Source: Bacillus sp. BHET2
Lineage (GTDB): Bacteria; Bacillota; Bacilli; Bacillales; Bacillaceae_B
Assembly (NCBI RefSeq): GCF_005938125.1
Contig: NZ_VCQN01000003.1
Span: 186,001 to 250,000, forward strand
Direction of reading: 5' to 3'
DNA: 64,000 bases
Shown: one piece after another, positions 26,918-35,641 of the stretch
How positions within the stretch are numbered: the stretch's first letter is position 1
Layout of the letters: each line of letters begins with the position of its first letter
Made by a program: the position numbers and the translations under genes
The notes under the pieces: model-generated
Told to the model about the DNA's origin: nothing
Databases searched by the model: none
What the model saw: only the letters and a program-made list of their open reading frames with translations

Positions 26918-28226
26918 GGGGATTCTGCCGACAAATCGGCTATTGATTACGTATATGCTCTTTTCAGGTCTATTGATGGTAGGAACACTGATTGGATTGT
27001 CGTGGCCGCTGATTTTCATCCTAAACGGTTTATTTATCGCAGGGAGTCTCTTTGATTTGTTTCTCTCCCCTTCGAAAAAAGAAGTTGACGTCATCCGCAG
27101 TATCCCAGACCAAATGGAGAGAGGTCTCGAGTATGTTGTCAAATTAAAAATCAAGAACACCTCTTCCCGTAGCGTTTCGTATCGGATCATAGATGGCACA
27201 CCGGAAAGCTTTCAAACGTCTTTTCCTTTAGAAGGGAAGCTCTCCAGTGAATCAACAATGGCTATCACCTATGATGTGGTGACGCCTGTAAGAGGAGACT
27301 ATCGTCTATCCAAACTGTATCTCCGGTATCGGAGTTCAATTGGATTGTGGGAAAAACAGAAGACAGTGGAAAGCAAAGATGATGTGAAAGTTATACCAGA
27401 TTTGACTGAAACGAAAAGAGTGTTAGAAAGTGCCCAGAGATTCCTGCTATATGAAGGAATGAAGATCAAGAAACAGCAGAGCGGGGCAGGTGAGTTCTCC
27501 AAGATCAGGAGCTATGTACTCGGAGATGACCCTAGAAAGATCAATTGGCGTCAAACAGCCAAGCTCAGGGAAGTGATGACCAATGAATATGAGCCTGAGC
27601 ATGGGAAATATATTACGATTCTGATTGATTGCGGAAGAATGATGGGTGCGGAACTGACAAAAGGCAATCGATTAGAGAAGTCCATTGAAGCTGCACTTAC
27701 CGTTACGGCAGCTGCCCTGCAAAACGGGGATTATGTATCGGTCCTTGCTTTCAGTAAAAATGTAGTGGAATACATTCCTCCGGCTAAAGGGATGGGGCAT
27801 CTGCAGACCATCCTTCACCGCATTTATAATCTGGAGGTGGATGCGGCGGAATCCAATTATGCATCCGTTCTCCATTACGTTCAGACGGTTCAAAAGAAAC
27901 GGAGCCTGTTGTTATTGTTTAGTGATATTCACACATTTCTTCATGAAGATAGTGCACTGTATTATTTACAGCGTCTCCGGAAGCAGCATCTCTTCTTAAC
28001 AATCGGGATAGAAGATGAATTGGTCATGGAAAGGATTAAAGCAGACCCTGTTGATACAAGGCAGGCAATGATGAAGAGCATGGCACAAAAGCAGATGCTA
28101 GTGAAGAAAAAGGAAAAAGCTAAGTGGGAAAAACAAGGCCTCCTGATGGTGGAGGCCCGTGAAGAAACACTAGCGGCGACGGCCGTTTCGTATTATATCG
28201 ACATGATGAACAGGGGGTTATTGTAG
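26868..28226 (+). CDS. DUF58 (VWA-like) protein
   Basis: TTG at 26868 has GGAGGG 8 bases upstream and lies 50 bases inside the MoxR gene; the product has 452 residues. Two N-terminal membrane helices precede an extracytoplasmic-like beta region. The DUF58 signature follows (DPRKINWRQTAKLREVMTNE, then ILIDCGRMM, a MIDAS-like site in degenerate form). It is the usual MoxR partner. Its last 9 bases overlap the convergent SpoIIM gene, leaving no room for a terminator. Confidence 0.87.
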   Translation: MTKSSRSLLGRFLFQDKGILPTNRLLITYMLFSGLLMVGTLIGLSWPLIFILNGLFIAGSLFDLFLSPSKKEVDVIRSIPDQMERGLEYVVKLKIKNTSSRSVSYRIIDGTPESFQTSFPLEGKLSSESTMAITYDVVTPVRGDYRLSKLYLRYRSSIGLWEKQKTVESKDDVKVIPDLTETKRVLESAQRFLLYEGMKIKKQQSGAGEFSKIRSYVLGDDPRKINWRQTAKLREVMTNEYEPEHGKYITILIDCGRMMGAELTKGNRLEKSIEAALTVTAAALQNGDYVSVLAFSKNVVEYIPPAKGMGHLQTILHRIYNLEVDAAESNYASVLHYVQTVQKKRSLLLLFSDIHTFLHEDSALYYLQRLRKQHLFLTIGIEDELVMERIKADPVDTRQAMMKSMAQKQMLVKKKEKAKWEKQGLLMVEAREETLAATAVSYYIDMMNRGLL

Positions 28227-29180
28227 TACCCCTTTGTTCAAGCGAAGTTTACCGAATACCATATAAAGAATCAGTCCTATAACTGTTAACAAAGCCACGA
28301 TGTACTTTGACGGAAGGGAAATGGCTGCTGGTGTGATGAAGCCTTCGATGATTCCAGCAATTACGAACAACGGGATCGTACCAAGGAGGAGCTGGACAGA
28401 ACGTTTCGCCTGCTCTTTCAGTTGGAAGCTTCTGGTGAAGCGGCCGGGTACAAAGAGCTTATAGCCCATTAATAATCCTGCACCACCTGCGATGAAGATG
28501 GCGGTAAGCTCGATGATTCCGTGGGGAACGATATATGCCCAAAATTCGTAACTCATGCCCTGGTGCCAGAAGAGAGCGGCCAGCGCACCAATGATGACTC
28601 CGTTGTACACAAGCATGTAAACCGTTAACAGACCGAATGTAACTCCGCCGGCAAAGGCAAGAAAGGCAACTTGGATATTATTCGTCATGATCGAAGCCGA
28701 CATAATCGAAGAATCTACTTGACCATCACTTTTTCCTAAATTACTTGGGTCGACCCCCTGGGACAACTCGGGTGGCAAAATAGAGTAAATGTGAAGGGGA
28801 TCATTCATAACCGATAGGAAAGCCCCCAGTGCTCCGACTGTAAATAAAATCAATGCGAGGATGACGAATTTCCATTGCTCGAGAAGCAAACCGATGAACG
28901 TGGTGGAGAAAAAATGTCTAACCTGTTTTCCACTCGTGATTTGATCTTTATACAAGAGATTATGAGATTTCGAGACGAGACCGTTTAAATAATCTGTGAC
29001 CTCTTCACCTGGAAAATAGGTTTGGCTGTACGATAAATTCTGTGCAGCCTTCTGATAAAGACGATTGAATTGATCAATGGTGGGACCGGTCACGTTTTTC
29101 CTTTTTCGAAGGGTTCCGAGTAGTTCCTCAAGGCTCTTCCAATCGTCCCGGTGCTGCTTAACAAATTGTTTCACGTTCAT
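28218..29180 (-). CDS. SpoIIM/DUF95-family membrane protein
   Basis: The 320-residue protein has an N-terminal soluble segment (VKQHRDDWKSLEELLGTL) and about six membrane helices. It carries the SpoIIM-type core: SIMTNNIQVAFLAFAGGVTF, NGVIIGALAALF, and YIVPHGIIELTAIFIAGGAGL. It is longer than sporulation SpoIIM (about 215 residues) and belongs to the stage II M-like group that clusters with RDD, MoxR and DUF58 genes, so a direct sporulation role is not assured. It starts with ATG and is divergent from RDD. Confidence 0.85.
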   Translation of the reverse strand: MNVKQFVKQHRDDWKSLEELLGTLRKRKNVTGPTIDQFNRLYQKAAQNLSYSQTYFPGEEVTDYLNGLVSKSHNLLYKDQITSGKQVRHFFSTTFIGLLLEQWKFVILALILFTVGALGAFLSVMNDPLHIYSILPPELSQGVDPSNLGKSDGQVDSSIMSASIMTNNIQVAFLAFAGGVTFGLLTVYMLVYNGVIIGALAALFWHQGMSYEFWAYIVPHGIIELTAIFIAGGAGLLMGYKLFVPGRFTRSFQLKEQAKRSVQLLLGTIPLFVIAGIIEGFITPAAISLPSKYIVALLTVIGLILYMVFGKLRLNKGVLQ

Positions 29181-29283
29181 TTTGACACCTACTTGTACTT
29201 GGATTTCTTATCTCTTATTATAGTAAGTTTAGCAATAAATAGAAACAATTAAAGGTAAATTCATCCATTAGGAGGGGATTGTA

Positions 29284-30093
29284 TTGCACGAAGAGCAAGT
29301 CGATATCAGAACCCCCGAGTATGTCTCACTGAAATTTCAACCAGCGGGTTTAGGCAGCCGGGCAGCTGCTCTTATGATTGATCAGCTGCTATTAGGCGTC
29401 ATCAATGTCCTGATTGTAGTTCTTCTTTTATACGCAACATGGGGAAATAGAGGACCGTTTGGCCTGTATATGTTCGACATCGACTCAACCCTGTGGGGCC
29501 TTGTAATTATCACCATATTTGTTCTGAATTGGGGATACTTCTTCGCTTTAGAATATTACTGGGGTGGAAAGACGGTAGGGAAACGCCTATTAGGCATTCG
29601 CGTGATGCAGGAAAACGGGCACAGTGTCACGCTTCTATCCTGCTTTATTCGCAATCTATTAAGAATCATCGACATGCTCCCGGCCGCTTATTTCCTTGGA
29701 ATCGTGATGGTCTTCCTTCATTCCAAGCATAAGCGGGTGGGGGATCTCGTAGCTGGAACCATTGTCGTACATGAGCGCCGGCTAAAAAGAAAGAAAAGAG
29801 AAAAAGCGATCGAAAAAGAAATTCGTCAACGGGGTCTTCTTAAAGAAAATCTTTCAGTTGAAGAGTGGCAGCTAAAGCAACTGAATACGAAAGAATGGAA
29901 TCTCGTTAACACGTATAGCAAACGATTCATGCAGCTTCCCCTTTCAGAACGGAACAACCTGACCAAACAACTGGCATCCATCCTCTATCCGAAACTGGGT
30001 ATGGAGATAGAAGACCAAACCTATGAAGATATTGAAGATACGCTTCTTCTAATTTATGTGGTATTAAGGGAAGAATGGGAATTTGAATTGTAG
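29284..30093 (+). CDS. RDD-family membrane protein
   Basis: TTG start with GGAGGGG 6 bases upstream; 269 residues. The family Arg-Asp-Asp is represented here as GSRAAALMIDQLLLG. Three to four helices follow, with GGKTVGKRLLGIRVMQENGH and KHKRVGDLVAGTIVV. An unusual ~110-residue charged C-terminal extension follows. RDD proteins have been implicated in ion exchange or as partners of membrane complexes. Neighbours suggest a role in the MoxR-DUF58-SpoIIM complex. Confidence 0.85.
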   Translation: MHEEQVDIRTPEYVSLKFQPAGLGSRAAALMIDQLLLGVINVLIVVLLLYATWGNRGPFGLYMFDIDSTLWGLVIITIFVLNWGYFFALEYYWGGKTVGKRLLGIRVMQENGHSVTLLSCFIRNLLRIIDMLPAAYFLGIVMVFLHSKHKRVGDLVAGTIVVHERRLKRKKREKAIEKEIRQRGLLKENLSVEEWQLKQLNTKEWNLVNTYSKRFMQLPLSERNNLTKQLASILYPKLGMEIEDQTYEDIEDTLLLIYVVLREEWEFEL

Positions 30094-30095
30094 GT

Positions 30096-30127
30096 AGCAA
30101 AGTCTTAAATGGACTTTGCTTTTTTTG
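30096..30127 (+). terminator. Rho-independent terminator after RDD
   Basis: AGCAAAGTC pairs with GACTTTGCT around a 7-base loop, followed by T7. Confidence 0.85.
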
Positions 30128-30434
30128 TGTGATTTTTTTGTGAGTATTTTAGCCCTGGATAGGAGTAAAAAACGAGCATTGAATGTGACTTATTACCTAA
30201 TTGCGTTGGCTGGTTGGTATTCAAGGGTTTCTGTACGTAATCAGGAAATATCTTAGAAAATATAGGTAAACAAGTAGGGAATTAGAGATGTCAGTTTACA
30301 CTGACTCTACAAAATTTACAAAATAATAAGAAAAATAATGTCCATTATCCCATTACATTACAAAATGCGACAAAATATACTTGTACTGTAATCATTATTA
30401 TACATTTGATATGTATTCTGAAAGGGGAAAGGGT
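30128..30434. other. Intergenic region with nothing clearly assignable
   Basis: The A/T-rich stretch upstream of the secreted nuclease-like gene holds a small inverted repeat (TCAGTTTACACTGA near 30291). No riboswitch or phased repeat is evident. A promoter must lie here but I cannot define it. Confidence 0.35.
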
Positions 30435-32393
30435 ATGAGGACAAAAAAGGTTTCATTATCGGTCATCAGTATTCTATTTTTACTTACTGGAGGATTCATT
30501 CAGCCCCAGGGTGGAATGAATAAAAGTGTGGAAGCTGCAACTCAGTCAGCTGTCATCAATGAAGTGGCATGGATGGGAACGACGGGTTCTTATAATGATG
30601 AATGGATCGAATTGCATAACCCAACTTCATCCGATCTATCTCTGGATGGATGGGCCCTTGAAGCCGAGGACGGATCACCAAGCATTGCCTTAAGTGGGAC
30701 AGTTCCGGCACAAGATTATTTTTTACTGGAAAGAACTAGTGATAGTACGATTTCAGCGGTAGTAGCTGATCAGATTTATACAGGAAGCCTTGGGAACTCC
30801 AATGAAACCCTGTACTTGAAAGACGCATCAGGTGTGGTTATCGATGAAGTGAACAGCTGGTATGCAGGGGACAATACGACGAAAGCAACGATGGCACGGG
30901 TTGATTCCTCTGTCAGTGGAACGGTTTCAACAAATTGGAATACAGCAACCACTTCATATGAAGGTGGATTCGGAACGCCTAAAGCCGCAAACAGTACAGC
31001 ACCAGCTAGCGGTAGTGAATCCCTCACAAATGTAAGTGAGGAGCTTGGTGCGATCAACGTGTATTTCAACAAAAGCGCATCGACTCAATATGCGACGACA
31101 GGCAACGAAGCGAATTACAATGTAAATTTGGAGGATCGCTTGCTGAAACGTTTAAATGATGCAACGACATCCATCGATTTGGCAACGTATGAAATTAACT
31201 TACCACGAGTGATCGATACGTTAATGAATAAAGCAGCCCAAGGGGTGGACGTACGAATTCTTGCTGATGCAAAGGATAGCACAGATCCTCATTACGCAGA
31301 GCGCTATGAAACGATGCGCTTATATTTAGAAAAGCTCGTCCGCGGACAGGATGGCGTAGTCGGGACAGGGGATGATGCTCATATCTTATCCGATTCTCCT
31401 ATGTTTGTCGTAGAAGATTCGGCGAAACGTGCATCATACAATCTGCCTGCTGATTTCTCAGATATTCCACAGCGAAACGTGACGGTCGGAAGCACAGCGA
31501 CGACAGGTTATATGTTTGTGGAAGGGGAATTCAAAGACACAGACAGCTACTATTCTCCCGGCAATCAAATGCATAACAAATTTGCCGTGATCGATGGGAA
31601 ATGGGTCTTCACAGGTAGCTGGAACTATACGGTGACGGGACTTTATGGTACTGAAGAGAACATGAATCAAGGAATTCTTGATGGAAATCAACAGCATGTT
31701 GTAGAAGTTCATTCTCCGGAACTTGCTTCGATTTACAAAACGGAATTCGAAGAGATGTGGGGAAGCGGGACAACGACTCCTGATAATACGGTTTCCAACT
31801 TCAGCACCCGCAAAATCGATAATACGCCTCATACACTGACAATCGGTGGTGATACGGTTGAAATCTATTTTTCTTCCGGTGATGACGCTGTTGGACGCAT
31901 GACGGAACTTGTGAAAACAGAAGCCGACGAGAATGCGTACTTCACCATTTTCGCTTGGAGTGATCAGGCACTAGTGGATGAATTAAAGAACAAATGGGAA
32001 GGAAGCTATGTGGATAACCAGGGTACATTGACAGGCTTTGATGTAAAAGGCTTATTCGACCCGAGCTTTTGGAATCAATGGTGGTCTGCGAGCATTGAAA
32101 TGACAGGTAGAACGGCCGCGCAAACGAGTACGAATAATCCAAACACTCGTTGGGCGAATTCGGCACCCGTGTACTCAGCAAATGAAAGCCGTAAGCTTCA
32201 TGCCAAAACGATGCTGATTGACGCTGACACGAACAGCGATCCGACCGTTATCGTGGGATCGACTAACTGGAGTGAAAACGGCAATAATGTCAACGATGAA
32301 AACATGCTCATTATCCATGACGACGCCATTACGAACCAATTCCTTCAGGAGTTCAATGCCAGGTACGTGAATGCCGGCGGGGTTGTACAGTAG
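30435..32393 (+). CDS. Secreted lamin-tail / phospholipase D-like protein
   Basis: AAAGGGGAAAGGG precedes the ATG at 30435, so an upstream in-frame start at 30381 is discarded; 652 residues. A signal peptide spans about residues 1-33. A lamin-tail domain (about residues 38-155, INEVAWMG and EWIELHNPTSSDLSLDGW) is followed by two phospholipase D HxKx4D motifs, H380-K382-D387 and H589-K591-D596. Two PLD motifs make one active site. Lamin-tail domains often accompany extracellular nucleases. It is inferred to be a secreted nuclease or phosphodiesterase; phospholipase activity is the alternative. Confidence 0.9.
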   Translation: MRTKKVSLSVISILFLLTGGFIQPQGGMNKSVEAATQSAVINEVAWMGTTGSYNDEWIELHNPTSSDLSLDGWALEAEDGSPSIALSGTVPAQDYFLLERTSDSTISAVVADQIYTGSLGNSNETLYLKDASGVVIDEVNSWYAGDNTTKATMARVDSSVSGTVSTNWNTATTSYEGGFGTPKAANSTAPASGSESLTNVSEELGAINVYFNKSASTQYATTGNEANYNVNLEDRLLKRLNDATTSIDLATYEINLPRVIDTLMNKAAQGVDVRILADAKDSTDPHYAERYETMRLYLEKLVRGQDGVVGTGDDAHILSDSPMFVVEDSAKRASYNLPADFSDIPQRNVTVGSTATTGYMFVEGEFKDTDSYYSPGNQMHNKFAVIDGKWVFTGSWNYTVTGLYGTEENMNQGILDGNQQHVVEVHSPELASIYKTEFEEMWGSGTTTPDNTVSNFSTRKIDNTPHTLTIGGDTVEIYFSSGDDAVGRMTELVKTEADENAYFTIFAWSDQALVDELKNKWEGSYVDNQGTLTGFDVKGLFDPSFWNQWWSASIEMTGRTAAQTSTNNPNTRWANSAPVYSANESRKLHAKTMLIDADTNSDPTVIVGSTNWSENGNNVNDENMLIIHDDAITNQFLQEFNARYVNAGGVVQ

Positions 32394-32407
32394 AATTTTG
32401 TTTCATG

Positions 32408-32446
32408 AAAAAGGATGGTTCTCTTTGTTCGAGAACCATCCTTTTT
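32408..32446. terminator. Terminator between convergent genes
   Basis: AAAAAGGATGGTTCTC (32408-32423) pairs perfectly with 32431-32446, with A/T runs on both sides, so it can serve both directions. Confidence 0.92.
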
Positions 32447-32451
32447 CTGTT

Positions 32452-32739
32452 TTATTCCATCCCGGGAGCCTTCTGTATTTCAAAAATAAGTACAATTGCA
32501 GTGATCGCATGGGCAATCAATCGGATGACCGGGAAGAAATTCAAGAAAGCAGCTAGAATTCCAAGAATACTTCCTAGGATCGGCTGATCTTCCGACCTTG
32601 AGATATACAACACGCTTGCATGCCACAGAGCTATTAAACAGAGGAGAAAAGGAATGGATTCTCCGGCGATATTACCAAAGATGGGTACAGCCAAAAATAA
32701 TTCAATTGAAAACGACAACCATTTTATACGTGAAAGCAC
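32452..32739 (-). CDS. Small integral membrane protein (95 aa)
   Basis: GTG at 32739 is 9 bases after AAGGAGG; another GTG at 32745 is too close to that site. Three hydrophobic helices cover most of the sequence. No family was recognised. It lies convergent to the secreted PLD-like gene. A six-unit phased repeat array (32841-32950) sits about 100 bp upstream of its start. Confidence 0.6.
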   Translation of the reverse strand: MLSRIKWLSFSIELFLAVPIFGNIAGESIPFLLCLIALWHASVLYISRSEDQPILGSILGILAAFLNFFPVIRLIAHAITAIVLIFEIQKAPGME

Positions 32740-32840
32740 GGACACACACCTCCTTATTTTAATGTATGAATACAGGAGGTGTATGTGCTTGGTTAAGTGA
32801 AATGTTTTTGAGCTAGAAGGAATTTATCGATTTATGTAGA

Positions 32841-32950
32841 ATGGCAGATATGTGAGGAATATGGCAGATAAAAGATGAAAACGACAGATAAAAGATGAAA
32901 ACGACAGATAAAATGAAAATATGGCAGATAAATCTCTAAAACGGCAGATA
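32841..32950. repeat. Phased array, 6 x GGCAGATA at exactly 20 bp
   Basis: Words begin at 32841, 32861, 32881, 32901, 32921 and 32941 and read ATGGCAGATA (three), ACGACAGATA (two) and ACGGCAGATA. Every step is 20 bp. The 10-base spacers are A-rich and only partly alike. The array lies upstream of the small membrane protein gene and after the terminator of the VLRF1-like gene. Confidence 0.93.
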
Positions 32951-32988
32951 ACTTCCCTCTGCCGAATAAATACAGCTGCCTCAAACAC

Positions 32989-33025
32989 AAATGGCCACCG
33001 TCTTAACCGAAGACGGTGGCCATTT
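32989..33025 (-). terminator. Terminator of the VLRF1-like gene
   Basis: A perfect 16-bp stem (32989-33004 with 33010-33025; AAATGGCCACCGTCTT) with a 5-base loop directly follows the stop codon. Confidence 0.85.
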
Positions 33026-33028
33026 AGA

Positions 33029-33829
33029 CTAAGCCAGTAACTTCTCTACAACCGTATGCTCATTTTCATTCAACAAGTTTTTTCCGATCGTTTCATGGAC
33101 TTCTTTATTCATACTTTCTTCTAACACAGCCGCTTCTTCCTTATCTCCGACTAGAACGATTCGTTCCCATTTTTCATCGGCAGCCTTTTTGTCGAGGATG
33201 CTGCCAAGACTTTTCCACCAGCGCTGTTGATTCGCCTTTAGGCGACTTTCGTATTCTTCCTGCTGATTGCCTTTTCCGCCGCTGCTTCCCATACTGACAT
33301 CTGCGTGATGGGGTCCTTCGTGCTTTCGCCAGTCATCGGTTTCCAAATCGAATTCCATGAACTCGCTGGACTGGATCTCTCCAAATGCGGAGGTTAGAAT
33401 TTTGATTTGGTTTTGTTGTAAAAGCACTAATCCTGTATAAGGATATTCTTGATGCAACGATTTAAGTTGATCAAGATGGGGATTCTCTTCCCAATAGATA
33501 TTGGTTTCCACCGGGACCTGGAGTTCGAATGTCTCCCATATACCGCTATCTGCAGAAGCGAAGATGATGAAGCTTCTTGGCAGTTCGCGCTCTAAGCTAT
33601 GCACGAATTTTTCTACTTTTTGACGGATTGCTTGGAGTCTTTCTTTTTCCTCCGGGGCACTTTCAAGGTATTCTTCCAGGCGGTTGAACCCGTTTTTAAG
33701 GGAAATCTTCCATTCTCCCCCTTGCTGATCAGGGTCGCTTCGGTCTGTATTTAAGTAGATTGTCAGCAATTTATCCGGCTTCTGCAAGTATAAATTCTCA
33801 AGTACGCTCAGTGTTTCTTTGAAAGACAT
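33029..33829 (-). CDS. VLRF1/aeRF1-family release-factor-like protein
   Basis: ATG at 33829 has AAGGAGG upstream; the in-frame start at 33862 has none. The 266-residue protein shows the order seen in bacterial VLRF1 domain proteins: an N-terminal LTIYLNTDRSDPDQQGGEW strand pair, RSFIIFASADSG, YTGLVLLQQNQIKIL and a C-terminal WERIVLVGDKEEAAVLEE. The family is related to eukaryotic release factor 1 and Vms1 and is thought to act on stalled ribosomes or peptidyl-tRNA. The role here is inferred from family membership. Confidence 0.7.
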   Translation of the reverse strand: MSFKETLSVLENLYLQKPDKLLTIYLNTDRSDPDQQGGEWKISLKNGFNRLEEYLESAPEEKERLQAIRQKVEKFVHSLERELPRSFIIFASADSGIWETFELQVPVETNIYWEENPHLDQLKSLHQEYPYTGLVLLQQNQIKILTSAFGEIQSSEFMEFDLETDDWRKHEGPHHADVSMGSSGGKGNQQEEYESRLKANQQRWWKSLGSILDKKAADEKWERIVLVGDKEEAAVLEESMNKEVHETIGKNLLNENEHTVVEKLLA

Positions 33830-33891
33830 GGAATTCCTCCTTATAGAAATCTTACTGTTCATATAAACGGTTGAGGCAGTGTTTAAACATC

Positions 33892-34543
33892 TTTTTGAAA
33901 GGCTCTTTTCGTAAACTTTGTTGCTATTGAAGGTAGCGAGTGCTAGTTGATTTCCGCTGCAGGTGCTCGCTTTCCGCGGGGCGTGAGTTGAGCCTCCTCG
34001 GGCTTGCCCTGCGGGGTCTCAATGTCTAGCTCCGGTGGCTAGCCCCTCGAGGTCATAAGCTAAATGGTCCATGAAGGCAAAATGCGCCTTCACAGCCCAT
34101 TCATCTTATGCTTGTCGGGGCTGATCGAGCCACCTCCGCTTTTCGTACTTTCCCGCAATTCCCGCAGGAGTCGAGCACCTGCAGCGTAAATCAACTTACT
34201 AAGTATGAGGACGAATCTACTACTATACACGGCTAGAAAACATCAATTTTCAACGTGTGCAGTGGTCGATTTAAGCTTGAATAGTATGATACTATTTCAT
34301 TCGTTTTTTTCACTAGTAAGCTCTGTCACAATATCTCATTTAGATGGTGAGGGGAACGGCGTAGACTCCTGCGGAAAAACGGGCGTGCCGAGACCCCGGA
34401 AGCGCAGCTGAGGAGGCTTGGCCGTTCGTCCGCCGGAAAGCGAAGCTGTTCCCCTCATCATCTATCGCAAACACTCATTGACAGAGCATTGGCAGCTCCT
34501 ATGTTAGAAACAACAATCTTTGCGAAAAGAGCCTTTTGAAAAA
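33892..34543. mobile_element. Nested palindromic MITE-like element (~0.65 kb, no transposase)
   Basis: Outer inverted ends share AAAGGCTCTTTTCG (33898-33911 and, inverted, 34523-34536) and partial similarity for ~12 further bases. Inside are two more palindromes. One has 25-bp arms at 33945-33969 and 34172-34196 (24/25 match). The other has 20-bp arms at 34341-34360 and 34445-34464 (18/20 match). Both inner units are GC-rich with CTTTCCGCGGG- or CTCCTGCGG-type motifs. No credible ORF is inside. I recall similar GC-rich palindromic intergenic repeats from other Bacillaceae, but cannot verify. Confidence 0.75.
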
Positions 34544-34601
34544 AGGGAATTGACTGGGAATTAAGATTGAGGAACAATAGAGTGATAAGGGGGAAGTGAA
34601 G

Positions 34602-35018
34602 ATGAAAATTACAAAACAGTGGGTTCAGGAAGATAGTGATTACATACGAAAAAGATTAGTTGAGTACAATATGACTCAGATTGATTATGAAACAAAAACG
34701 CCACTCGAAAAGATTAGTTTTGTACTGAGAAATGATGAGGACGAAATCGTTGGCGGCGTGGTAGGGGAAATGTTTTGGCATCATCTGCACGTCGATTTTC
34801 TTTGGGTGTCAGAAGACTTTCGCCACGGAGGATATGGCTCAAAATTAATCCACCAAATAGAAGAATACGCAAGGGAAAAAGGATGCCATCTCGTCATGCT
34901 GGATACATTCAGCTTCCAGGCACCGGACTTTTATAAAAAAATGGGCTATCGGGAGTTCGGGGTACTAGAGGATTTTCCTAAAGGAAGAAGCCAGCATTTT
35001 ATGGAGAAACGATTGTAA
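34602..35018 (+). CDS. GNAT-family N-acetyltransferase
   Basis: GGGGGAAGTGAAG leads to the ATG at 34602; 138 residues. The GNAT acetyl-CoA loop is DFRHGGYGSKLIHQIEEYA, and the C-terminal strand contains FYKKMGYREFGVLEDFPKG. Substrate unknown. It has its own terminator. Confidence 0.87.
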   Translation: MKITKQWVQEDSDYIRKRLVEYNMTQIDYETKTPLEKISFVLRNDEDEIVGGVVGEMFWHHLHVDFLWVSEDFRHGGYGSKLIHQIEEYAREKGCHLVMLDTFSFQAPDFYKKMGYREFGVLEDFPKGRSQHFMEKRL

Positions 35019-35045
35019 CAACCAGCCGGGGCTGGTTGTTTTTTT
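35017..35045. terminator. Terminator between convergent genes
   Basis: AACAACCAGC pairs with GCTGGTTGTT, followed by T5 on the plus strand. Confidence 0.82.
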
Positions 35046-35478
35046 ATGCATCAAGATGGCTGGACATTTCTTCAGAAGTTATTTTCGTCACATAGGTTCC
35101 GGCAATGAAGTCGTGAATCGCACGCTTGTCCTCCCGAAATATGACGAAAAGGCCACTGATCAGCAATCCCACTCCGAATGTAATAAGATAAAAAAGTCCT
35201 GCTACAACATTTCGCATCAGCATGTTTCCAATATGTACGTTACTTCCATCTTTTTTCACAATGCGTATGCCCATCGTCTTTTTCCCTACATCATATCCCT
35301 TCCAGAAAACAGGTGTAAGCAATGAATAGAGAAACACGATCAGGGAGACGATTGGGTCGTCAGGATTAAATTCATCGGTCACAATAGCGAATAATATAAG
35401 TAGAGGGAGGTTGATGAAGAATCCATTTGCAATTCCTGCCCCGAGCCTTACCCAAAAGCCAGCTGGTTGAGTGATCAT
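35044..35478 (-). CDS. Short RDD-family membrane protein
   Basis: The 144-residue protein has about three helices, an N-terminal FWVRLGAGIANGFFINL region with Arg in the RDD position, GKKTMGIRIVKKDG and RAIHDFIAGTYV. It is the minimal RDD size, unlike the extended one at 29284. AAAGGAGGCTATGCG gives the ribosome binding site. Function unknown. Confidence 0.82.
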   Translation of the reverse strand: MITQPAGFWVRLGAGIANGFFINLPLLILFAIVTDEFNPDDPIVSLIVFLYSLLTPVFWKGYDVGKKTMGIRIVKKDGSNVHIGNMLMRNVVAGLFYLITFGVGLLISGLFVIFREDKRAIHDFIAGTYVTKITSEEMSSHLDA

Positions 35479-35580
35479 CGCATAGCCTCCTTTCTGTCAA
35501 AGTATATGAAAATTGTAGCATATAGAGGAAGTGGATGTGTTCCATAAAGTTAATAATCTGGAAGAAATCAGATGAATCAT

Positions 35581-35605
35581 GTTTTATGTTCTACACATCG
35601 GGTAA
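35581..35605 (+). promoter_or_regulatory. Sigma-B-like general stress promoter
   Basis: GTTTTA (35581-35586), a 13-bp spacer and GGGTAA (35600-35605) approximate the sigma-B consensus (GTTTAA, 12-15 bp, GGGTAT). The predicted start site is about 30 bp before the downstream ATG. Confidence 0.5.
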
Positions 35606-35641
35606 ATATGTACTATCAAACATTCGACGGGAGAGAAAAAT

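Noticed and set aside
34205-34411. 68-codon frame inside the palindromic element
   Set aside because: It has no ribosome binding site or domain and crosses the inner palindrome arm.
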